Source of the DNA: an uncultured Erysipelotrichaceae bacterium
GTDB taxonomy: Bacteria; Bacillota_I; Bacilli_A; RF39; UBA660
NCBI GenBank assembly: GCA_902783345.1
Contig: CACZQI010000004.1
Coordinates: forward strand, 1 to 6,162
Reading direction: 5' to 3'
DNA length: 6,162 bases
Positions 1-6,162 of this stretch are shown here, one piece after another. The number at the start of each line of letters is the position of its first letter. Position 1 is the first letter of the stretch. A program made the translations under genes and the position numbers. The notes beneath the pieces are model-generated. The model was not told the DNA's origin and ran no database searches. It was given only the letters and a program-made list of their open reading frames with translations.

Positions 1-2
1 AT

Positions 3-800
<798 letters not shown>

Positions 801-813
<13 letters not shown>

Positions 814-831
814 TTAATCCAGTATTATACT
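801..831 (+). promoter_or_regulatory. Possible weak promoter for the acetyltransferase gene, overlapping the terminator
   Basis: TTGTAC (801-806), inside the last codons of the small protein, sits 16 bases before TATTAT (823-828) or 19 bases before TATACT (826-831), both within the terminator hairpin. Only 45 bases separate the two genes, so a promoter for the acetyltransferase gene has to be here, further upstream, or replaced by terminator read-through. In AT-rich DNA such hexamers arise by chance, so this is tentative. Confidence 0.3.
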
Positions 832-839
832 GGTTTTTT
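819..839 (+). terminator. Intrinsic terminator after the tgt/small-protein transcript
   Basis: A perfect 6-bp stem CCAGTA (819-824) and TACTGG (828-833) with a 3-base TTA loop is followed directly by six T residues (834-839). It begins 5 bases after the stop codon of the small membrane protein. This is a textbook rho-independent layout although the stem is short. It separates the tgt unit from the acetyltransferase gene. Confidence 0.88.
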
Positions 840-858
840 CTCGGAAATAGAGGTTTTT

Positions 859-1344
859 ATGAAAATAGAAAAAATTCCTTTAAATAAGGAAAATTTAATT
901 ATAATTAAAAAAATAGATGATTTATATTTTACTGAAGATATAACTGATTTAAATTGGTATTTAGAAAGATACACTACTAAACATACTGCTTATGTTATAA
1001 AAGATAATCAAGATAATTATCAAGGTTATATTATTGCAGTACCAATTAAAAAAGTTTTATATAAAGCAATTACAAATGGAATCTTAATTAATGATATTAA
1101 TATTAATCCTGATATGTTTGTAAATAAATCAAAATATCATTATATAGCTTCTTTTGTTATTTTAGAAAAACATCGTCATAAAGGATTGGGGCTTAAACTT
1201 ATTAAAAGCATTATTAAATTAGTTGATAAAGGTTATTATTGTGCTTTAGTTATGTCTAATGAGGGAGATGCGATATCTAAAAAATATATGCATTTAAAAA
1301 AGAAAATTAATGAAAATGTCTCAGTTTATGAAATTAAACTCTAA
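859..1344 (+). CDS. GNAT-family N-acetyltransferase, substrate unknown
   Basis: The 161-residue product has the length and layout of a single-domain GNAT enzyme, which moves an acetyl group from acetyl-CoA to an amine. The central strand IASFVIL (about 96-102) leads into RHKGLG (R106 to G111), the R/QxxGxG/A loop that holds the pyrophosphate of acetyl-CoA, then the amphipathic helix LKLIKSIIKLV. The upstream part (YQGYIIAVPI, about 54-63) fits the preceding beta strand. The C-terminal half (YYCALVMSNEGDAISKKYMHL) matches the strand-loop-helix in which GNATs usually place a late strand and a tyrosine. The substrate cannot be told from sequence: protein N-termini, small amines and antibiotics are all possible. 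The start ATG has AGAGG (849-853) 5 bases upstream. It lies 19 bases after the terminator of the previous unit and has no strong terminator of its own. Confidence 0.87.
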   Translation: MKIEKIPLNKENLIIIKKIDDLYFTEDITDLNWYLERYTTKHTAYVIKDNQDNYQGYIIAVPIKKVLYKAITNGILINDININPDMFVNKSKYHYIASFVILEKHRHKGLGLKLIKSIIKLVDKGYYCALVMSNEGDAISKKYMHLKKKINENVSVYEIKL

Positions 1345-1365
1345 TTTTTTAAAAAAATTTATGGG

Positions 1366-1396
1366 TGCAGATTTTTAAAATTTAATTTTTCCTGCA
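1366..1396. repeat. Inverted repeat TGCAG...CTGCA with an inner AT palindrome
   Basis: TGCAG (1366-1370) and CTGCA (1392-1396) flank an inner AAAA (1377-1380) and TTTT (1386-1389) that can pair around a 5-base loop. It lies 21 bases after the acetyltransferase stop. The left arm also holds a match, CAGATTTTTAAAATTTA at 1368-1384, to the boxes of the phased array further downstream, though out of its 31-bp register. No T run follows on the + strand, so it is a poor terminator; it could be a protein site or chance. Confidence 0.35.
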
Positions 1397-1447
1397 TAAA
1401 TAAAGGGATTGCGAGCATGTTTTTAATAAAAAATTTTTTCCGAGTTA

Positions 1448-1557
1448 CAAATTTTTAATATTTGCTTGAAAAAACGCTCAAATTTTTAAAATTGGTAGTA
1501 AAAATCATATAGATATTAAAAATCTGTTTAAAAATAAGCCCAAATTTTAAAAATTGG
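1448..1557. repeat. Array of four 17-bp near-palindromic AT-rich boxes at an exact 31-bp spacing
   Basis: Four boxes start at 1448, 1479, 1510 and 1541. They read CAAATTTTTAATATTTG, CAAATTTTTAAAATTGG, CAGATTTTTAATATCTA (third box, read on the - strand of 1510-1526) and CAAATTTTAAAAATTGG. Their centres are 1456, 1487, 1518 and 1549, always 31 bp apart, close to three turns of B-DNA. Boxes two and four extend to a 22-base match with 20 identities (1476-1497 and 1538-1559). Short A runs (about 1469-1474, 1500-1504, 1530-1534) recur with nearly the same period between boxes. The array ends just upstream of the ABC transporter promoter, with box centres at about -141, -110, -79 and -48 from the predicted start of transcription. 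It looks like a set of same-face protein sites or a curved upstream element; the function is inference. Confidence 0.6.
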
Positions 1558-1561
1558 TAAT

Positions 1562-1590
1562 TTGTATCCGGGGTATTTTTTTGCTATATT
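1562..1590 (+). promoter_or_regulatory. Predicted sigma-A-type promoter of the ABC transporter gene, extended -10
   Basis: TTGTAT (1562-1567) is separated by 17 bases from TATATT (1585-1590), and TG at 1582-1583 gives an extended -10 (TGC before the hexamer). Transcription would begin near 1597, leaving a leader of about 33 bases to the ATG at 1630. The last box of the 31-bp array ends 4 bases before the -35. The G/C-rich patch CCGGGG at 1568-1573 lies in the spacer. Confidence 0.6.
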
Positions 1591-1618
1591 AAAAAGGCAG
1601 AGAAAAAATATAATTAAT

Positions 1619-1625
1619 AAGGAGG
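1619..1625 (+). promoter_or_regulatory. Strong ribosome binding site of the ABC transporter gene
   Basis: AAGGAGG is a full Shine-Dalgarno match, 4 bases before the ATG at 1630. It fixes that ATG as the start and predicts efficient translation. Confidence 0.85.
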
Positions 1626-1629
1626 CAAT

Positions 1630-4320
1630 ATGTTAGAATTAAAAAAGATTACTAAAACATATGTTACAGAAAGTTTTAAACAAAAGGCTTTAGATGATGT
1701 AAGTATTAATTTTCGTGAAAATGAATTCGCTAGTATTTTAGGACCATCTGGTTCAGGTAAAACAACTCTTTTAAATATAGTGGGTGGGTTAGATCATTAT
1801 ACTAGTGGAGATTTAATTATTAATGGAGTAAGCACTAAGAAATATAAAAGTCATGATTGGGATATTTATCGTAATCATCGAGTTGGTTTTGTTTTTCAAA
1901 GTTATAACTTAATAACGCATCAATCAGTTCTTGCTAATGTAGAACTAGCTTTAACTCTTTCAGGTATTAAAAAGAAAGAACGAAAAAGACGCGCAATTAA
2001 TGCTTTAAAGGAAGTAGGACTTGAAAAACATATTCATAAAAAACCTAGTGAACTATCTGGTGGCCAAATGCAAAGAGTCGCTATAGCTAGAGCACTTGTT
2101 AACAATCCAGATATTTTACTTGCTGATGAACCCACTGGGGCATTAGACTCTGAAACTAGTAAACAAGTTATGGATATTTTAAAGCAAATTGCAAGTAATA
2201 AATTAGTTATTATGGTTACTCATAATCCAGAACTTGCAAGCGTTTATTCAAATCGTATAATTAAACTTAAAGATGGTAAAATTGTTTCAGATAGTAATCC
2301 CTTTAATGGAGATGAAGAAATATCTAAAGAAGAGAAGAAAAGCAAGAAAAAGACTTCAATGTCATTTTTAACGGCTTTAAATTTATCGCTTAATAACTTA
2401 ATGACTAAAAAAGGACGTACTATTCTTACAGCTTTTGCGGGCTCAATTGGTATAATTGGAATTGCTTTAATCCTTTCTTTATCATCTGGTGTCAATGAAT
2501 ATATTACTAGCGTGCAGAAAGATACAATGTTATCTTATCCTATCACTATAGAAGAAGAAACAATGGATTTATCAGCCTTTTTAGAGCAAGGTACTAAACT
2601 TAGAAATAAGGGTAGCGATAAAGAGCATAGTAATGATGCTATATATTTGGATGCTAGCACTATCGAACTTGCTAGTAAAATGACGACAACACTTTATTCT
2701 AATAATTTAAAAGCTTTTAAAGAATATTTAGATAATAGTAAAAGTGAAATTCATAAATATATTGGTGATAATGGGATCCAGTATTCATACAATACAAAGT
2801 TTAAAGTCTTTAATTATGATGCTGATGGTAAACTAATAAATTCTGATGGATCAACTTTTGAAAGTAAAATTGAAAATAGTACTAATTTATCATATTTAAA
2901 TAGTTACAGTGCTCCTTTTAGTAGCCAAATCTTTACGGAAATTATGCCTGATGTAAGTGGGGATGCTATAAGTACGGCTATTAAAGAAGAATATGAATTA
3001 ATTGCAGGTGATTATCCTAAAGAAAAAGAAGAAGTTTTATTCATCTTACCTAAAACAAGTGAAATAAACCTTACAGATATATATTATCTAGGACTTTTAC
3101 CTTCTAAAGAATATAAGGATATATTAGATAAAATTGATAAAAATGAAGATGTAAAAATAAATACTGAAAAATTATCTTATGAAGATATTTTAAAGGCTAA
3201 ATTTAAATTATTAACAGCATCTGACTTTTATGTTAAGAATAAAAAAGGATATTATGAGTCAATAATAGATAATGATAAAAAGGTTGAAGATTTAGTTAAG
3301 AATAAAGCCTTAGAAATTAAAGTAGTAGGTATTTTAAGACAAAAGGAAAGCTCAAAAAATACCTTAATAAGTGGCACTATTGCTTATACTAAAGATTTAA
3401 CTAATTATATGATTGAACATACTAATTCTTCTGATGTTATTAAAGCTGCTGAGGCAAATACTGATATAAATATTACAAATGGTTTAAAATTTAATGTTTC
3501 AACTGATAGTGAAAAAGTAAAAGAATCTAAAAAATATTTATCTAATTTAAATATTAGTGATAAAGCAAATATGGCTTTAATGCTTATCGGTAATAATCCA
3601 ATGGTAGGAATGATGAGTGAAAAGGATTTAGCAAATCTTTTAGATGAATATTTAAAAAATCCGGATAAAAAAGCTATGGTAGAGTATTATGATAATTACT
3701 TATCACCTGGTACATATGATAAAGTAATGTCAAGTTTAGGTAAAATTGATTTAGATAAACCATCAAAAGTATCATTATATGCTGATACCTTTGAAGCTAA
3801 AGATGGTATAACTAAAGCTATCGATAATTATAATAAAAGTAAAAGTGAAGAGGATAAATTAACTTATACAGATTATGTAGGACTTTTAATGAGCAGTGTT
3901 ACAACTATAATTAATGCTATAACATATGTTTTAATAGCGTTTGTTTCGATATCACTAATAGTATCATCTATTATGATAGCAATTATTACTTATATTTCTG
4001 TATTAGAAAGAACGAAAGAAATAGGTATTTTAAGAGCAATAGGAGCATCTAAAAAAGATGTAACAAGAGTCTTTAAAGCTGAAACATTTATTGAAGGATT
4101 AATTGCTGGAATAATGGGAATTCTAATTACCGTATTATTAAATATTCCTATTAATAAGATTATTTATAATTTAACTGAAATTGAAGGAATAAGTCATTTA
4201 CCAATAATGGGAGCAGGCATACTAATTTTAATAAGTGTAATTTTAACTGTAATTGCAGGTTTAATACCTTCTAAAGCAGCAAGTAAAAAAGATCCAGTAG
4301 AAGCTTTAAGAAGTGAGTAA
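1630..4320 (+). CDS. MacB/FtsX-type ABC transporter, fused ATPase and permease with a large extracellular domain
   Basis: This 896-residue protein joins an N-terminal ATPase of the MacB/LolD class to a C-terminal FtsX-like permease; such proteins work as membrane homodimers and transmit ATP-driven motion across the membrane, often for export or antimicrobial defence. ATPase: Walker A GPSGSGKT 38-45, Q-loop Q90, signature LSGGQ 142-146, Walker B ILLADE 162-167, D-loop GALD 170-173, switch H198; all intact. A lysine/glutamate-rich linker (about 229-241) leads to membrane segment 1 (about 264-285). Residues about 290-755 form one extracellular domain; segments 2-4 follow at about 765-790, 819-840 and 861-880, with the FtsX-family motif ERTKEIGILRAIGAS at 793-807 and the DPVEALR tail. 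MacB is usually about 650 residues, so the external domain is roughly 200 or more longer. The whole protein has no cysteine. No partner regulator, kinase or membrane-fusion protein is adjacent. It appears monocistronic, with its own promoter and terminator. Substrate unknown. Confidence 0.93.
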   Translation: MLELKKITKTYVTESFKQKALDDVSINFRENEFASILGPSGSGKTTLLNIVGGLDHYTSGDLIINGVSTKKYKSHDWDIYRNHRVGFVFQSYNLITHQSVLANVELALTLSGIKKKERKRRAINALKEVGLEKHIHKKPSELSGGQMQRVAIARALVNNPDILLADEPTGALDSETSKQVMDILKQIASNKLVIMVTHNPELASVYSNRIIKLKDGKIVSDSNPFNGDEEISKEEKKSKKKTSMSFLTALNLSLNNLMTKKGRTILTAFAGSIGIIGIALILSLSSGVNEYITSVQKDTMLSYPITIEEETMDLSAFLEQGTKLRNKGSDKEHSNDAIYLDASTIELASKMTTTLYSNNLKAFKEYLDNSKSEIHKYIGDNGIQYSYNTKFKVFNYDADGKLINSDGSTFESKIENSTNLSYLNSYSAPFSSQIFTEIMPDVSGDAISTAIKEEYELIAGDYPKEKEEVLFILPKTSEINLTDIYYLGLLPSKEYKDILDKIDKNEDVKINTEKLSYEDILKAKFKLLTASDFYVKNKKGYYESIIDNDKKVEDLVKNKALEIKVVGILRQKESSKNTLISGTIAYTKDLTNYMIEHTNSSDVIKAAEANTDINITNGLKFNVSTDSEKVKESKKYLSNLNISDKANMALMLIGNNPMVGMMSEKDLANLLDEYLKNPDKKAMVEYYDNYLSPGTYDKVMSSLGKIDLDKPSKVSLYADTFEAKDGITKAIDNYNKSKSEEDKLTYTDYVGLLMSSVTTIINAITYVLIAFVSISLIVSSIMIAIITYISVLERTKEIGILRAIGASKKDVTRVFKAETFIEGLIAGIMGILITVLLNIPINKIIYNLTEIEGISHLPIMGAGILILISVILTVIAGLIPSKAASKKDPVEALRSE

Positions 4321-4341
4321 TTATTAAATTAAAAATAGAAT

Positions 4342-4383
4342 AAGAATTAAATTTAGATTAATAATTTAGTTCTTTTCTTTTTT
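4342..4383 (+). terminator. AT-rich intrinsic terminator after the ABC transporter gene
   Basis: AAGAATTAAATT (4342-4353) pairs with AATTTAGTTCTT (4363-4374) as a 12-bp stem with one U-G wobble and a 9-base loop. The stem runs into a T-rich tail (TTTTCTTTTTT, 4373-4383). It lies 21 bases after the transporter stop and before the ftsK promoter, so it should insulate the two genes. Confidence 0.75.
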
Positions 4384-4417
4384 AAGTAAAAAATTTACAA
4401 ATAATTGATACATAATT

Positions 4418-4446
4418 TTGCATAATACTTTAAATTATTATATAAT
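4418..4446 (+). promoter_or_regulatory. Predicted sigma-A-type promoter of ftsK
   Basis: TTGCAT (4418-4423) and a consensus TATAAT (4441-4446) are separated by the ideal 17 bases. Transcription would start near 4453, giving a very short leader of about 14 bases that still contains the ribosome site GAGGT (4456-4460), 6 bases before the ATG at 4467. Confidence 0.72.
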
Positions 4447-4466
4447 TATGCTAGTGAGGTAAACAT

Positions 4467-6162
4467 ATGGCAAAGAAAAAAATAAGAAAAACAAGTACTA
4501 GCAAAGTTAAGTTTTCATCTGAACTTACTGGTTTAATATTTATTTTAATAGGAATTATTGGGATTGGTTCATTTGGTCCAGTTGGTCATATCATTAAATC
4601 ATTCGCAATATTTTTAATGGGAACATGGTGGGCGATTGCGATTATACTTCTTATGATACTAGGCCTTTATATGATTGTAAAAAAAGATGTCCCTAAATTT
4701 TTTAATAGTAGGCTTGTTGGTTTATATTTACTATTAATATCTTTACTTGCCTTTAGCCATATAGATTATATAAGTGGAGATGGGATTGTAGTAAAAAGCA
4801 GTGAAGTATTTCAAAATACTATTGATACATTTATGAATACTATTAACGATATTAATTATGTTAATTTAAGTCAAACAGGGGGAGGAATTATTGGCGCATT
4901 TTTTGCCTGGGCTTGTGCTAATTTAGTTGATTTAACAGGAACATATATTATCTTGTCAATTATTGGCGTTTTTGGATTAGTAATGGCATTAAATGTCTCT
5001 ATAGCGGATGTAATTGCTAAAATTATTAAAGGATTTAAAGGATTTGGTAAAGGTATTAAAGATAGTAATGTCTTTAAAGTTACAGAAAGTTTTGATGATG
5101 ATGAAGATGATGATGAAGTTATAAAACCAAATAAAGAATCTAGAGAAAAAGAAATTATTATTACTAGTAGTGAAGATTTAAAACAATATCATAGTGGAGC
5201 ATACGAAAAAGAAGAAATAAAAGAACCTGTTATTCCAGAAAATTCAACTAATGGTGAATATAAATTACCTAGTTTAGATATTTTAAATCCAATTAAAAAG
5301 TCTTATAAAGGAAATACAACTGAATTCTTAAATACAACTCGTATTGCTTTAGAAAGAGTACTTGCTGATTTCCAAATAGTTGGTAAAGTAGTTGAAATAC
5401 ATGAAGGACCTGCTGTTACTCAGTTTGAAGTAGAAATTAAAGCAGGTACTAAGGTAAGTAGAATTACTTCAATTGATAAAGAAATTGCTCTTGCTTTAGC
5501 AGCTAAAGATGTTCGTATAGAGGCTCCAATTCCAGGTAAAAGTACAGTTGGAGTTGAAATACCTAATAAATATATTGCAGCTGTACCTATTAGAGAAGTA
5601 TTACAAAATCCACCTAAAGATATGGTAAATTCTAAAATTATGGTAGCTTTAGGTAAAGATATTATGGGTAAAACTTGTTGCGCAGATATATCTAAGATGC
5701 CACATTTATTAGTAGCTGGGTCTACTGGTTCAGGTAAATCAGTTTGTATTAATTCATTTATATGCTCAATCTTAATGTATAAAAGACCTGATGAAGTAAA
5801 ATTAATGCTTGTTGACCCTAAAAAGGTTGAACTATCTAATTATAATGGTATTCCACATTTATTATGTCCAGTAGTAAGCGATCCTAAAAAGGCTAATGTT
5901 GCTCTTCAAAGAATTGTATCGGAAATGGAAAGAAGATATGATGTCTTTGCGGAAAATAATGTTAAAAATATTAGTTCTTATAATGAAATGATTGAAAAAG
6001 AAAATAAAAATAATGATACGAATGTTCCTAAGATGCCATATATAGTTGTTATTATTGATGAACTTGCAGATTTAATGCTTGTTGCGGCTAAAGAGGTTGA
6101 AGACTCAATCATGCGAATTACTCAAATGGCAAGAGCTGCTGGTATTCATTTAATTGTTGCCA
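4467..6162 (+). CDS. ftsK: FtsK/SpoIIIE-family DNA translocase, 3' end cut by the window
   Basis: This membrane-anchored ATPase pumps double-stranded DNA through the division septum so that chromosomes are cleared before cell separation. The visible 565 residues hold a basic N-terminus, hydrophobic segments at about 20-40, 46-71, 83-98 and 139-178 (the last possibly two, with the family's GGIIGAFFAW pattern), then a linker of only about 90 residues with an acidic run DDDEDDDE (210-217). The alpha domain follows from about 268 (LPSLDIL) through EGPAVTQFEVEIKAGTKVSRI. In the motor, Walker A GSTGSGKS is at 418-425, VDPKKVEL at 449-456 and Walker B VVIIDELADLM at 527-537. The frame remains open at the window end with no stop; the rest of the motor and the DNA-reading gamma domain are missing. 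The start ATG has GAGGT 6 bases upstream. The short linker fits Gram-positive SpoIIIE/SftA-like forms better than E. coli FtsK; which of them it is cannot be decided here. Confidence 0.95.
   Translation, partial: MAKKKIRKTSTSKVKFSSELTGLIFILIGIIGIGSFGPVGHIIKSFAIFLMGTWWAIAIILLMILGLYMIVKKDVPKFFNSRLVGLYLLLISLLAFSHIDYISGDGIVVKSSEVFQNTIDTFMNTINDINYVNLSQTGGGIIGAFFAWACANLVDLTGTYIILSIIGVFGLVMALNVSIADVIAKIIKGFKGFGKGIKDSNVFKVTESFDDDEDDDEVIKPNKESREKEIIITSSEDLKQYHSGAYEKEEIKEPVIPENSTNGEYKLPSLDILNPIKKSYKGNTTEFLNTTRIALERVLADFQIVGKVVEIHEGPAVTQFEVEIKAGTKVSRITSIDKEIALALAAKDVRIEAPIPGKSTVGVEIPNKYIAAVPIREVLQNPPKDMVNSKIMVALGKDIMGKTCCADISKMPHLLVAGSTGSGKSVCINSFICSILMYKRPDEVKLMLVDPKKVELSNYNGIPHLLCPVVSDPKKANVALQRIVSEMERRYDVFAENNVKNISSYNEMIEKENKNNDTNVPKMPYIVVIIDELADLMLVAAKEVEDSIMRITQMARAAGIHLIVA

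Noticed and set aside
1345..1361. T6A7 run directly after the acetyltransferase stop as a terminator
   Set aside because: The palindrome has no loop and only A-T pairs, with no following T tract on the + strand, so it does not meet the usual terminator form.
1417..1458. Short ATG frame of 13 codons in the intergenic region
   Set aside because: No Shine-Dalgarno, no coding signal, and it runs through the AT-rich repeats; too short and composition-driven to call.
1448..1571. The 31-bp spaced repeats as a CRISPR array
   Set aside because: The conserved boxes are only about 17 bp with about 14 bp between them, the copies are degenerate and one is inverted, and no cas genes are present.
1609..1614. 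TATAAT as an alternative -10 for the ABC transporter
   Set aside because: A perfect hexamer, but no -35 lies 15-19 bases upstream (TTGCTA at 1581 is 22 away) and transcription would start within the ribosome site.
2244..2495. An 83-codon open frame on the - strand inside the ABC transporter gene
   Set aside because: It lies wholly opposite a well-supported coding region, has no ribosome site and its translation shows no recognisable domain; it is a shadow frame.

Overview
The window is strongly AT-rich, its codons favour A or T in the third position, and all three intact coding regions lie on the + strand. The Shine-Dalgarno sites are classical (AGAGG, AAGGAGG, GAGGT), and intrinsic terminators are AT-rich hairpins followed by T runs. 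Tryptophan is encoded by TGG (for example the WW pair in FtsK) and no in-frame TGA is needed, so the standard bacterial code applies. This points to a low-GC Bacillota/Mollicutes-like lineage (uncultured RF39/Erysipelotrichia-type bacteria would fit) rather than a code-4 Mycoplasma. The lineage is inference from composition and gene style only.

Layout: (1) 3-527, the 3' part of tgt (queuosine tRNA-guanine transglycosylase), cut by the window start. (2) 508-813, a 101-residue membrane-anchored protein with four cysteines, overlapping tgt by 20 bases and closed by a clean intrinsic terminator at 819-839. (3) 859-1344, a GNAT-family acetyltransferase. (4) 1345-1629, a non-coding region with a series of AT-rich near-palindromes, four of them centred exactly 31 bp apart, leading into an extended -10 promoter. 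(5) 1630-4320, an 896-residue MacB/FtsX-type ABC transporter with ATPase and permease in one chain and an unusually large extracellular domain. (6) 4321-4466, a terminator and then a good sigma-A-type promoter. (7) 4467 to the window end, the N-terminal two thirds or so of an FtsK/SpoIIIE DNA translocase.

The genes do not form one pathway. tgt and the small membrane protein look like one transcript. The acetyltransferase may be driven by a weak promoter overlapping the preceding terminator or by read-through. The ABC transporter and ftsK each appear to have their own promoter. The most interesting feature is the helically phased box array upstream of the ABC transporter promoter, which looks like a regulatory or DNA-bending element. 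No mobile element, CRISPR array, tRNA or rRNA was seen.
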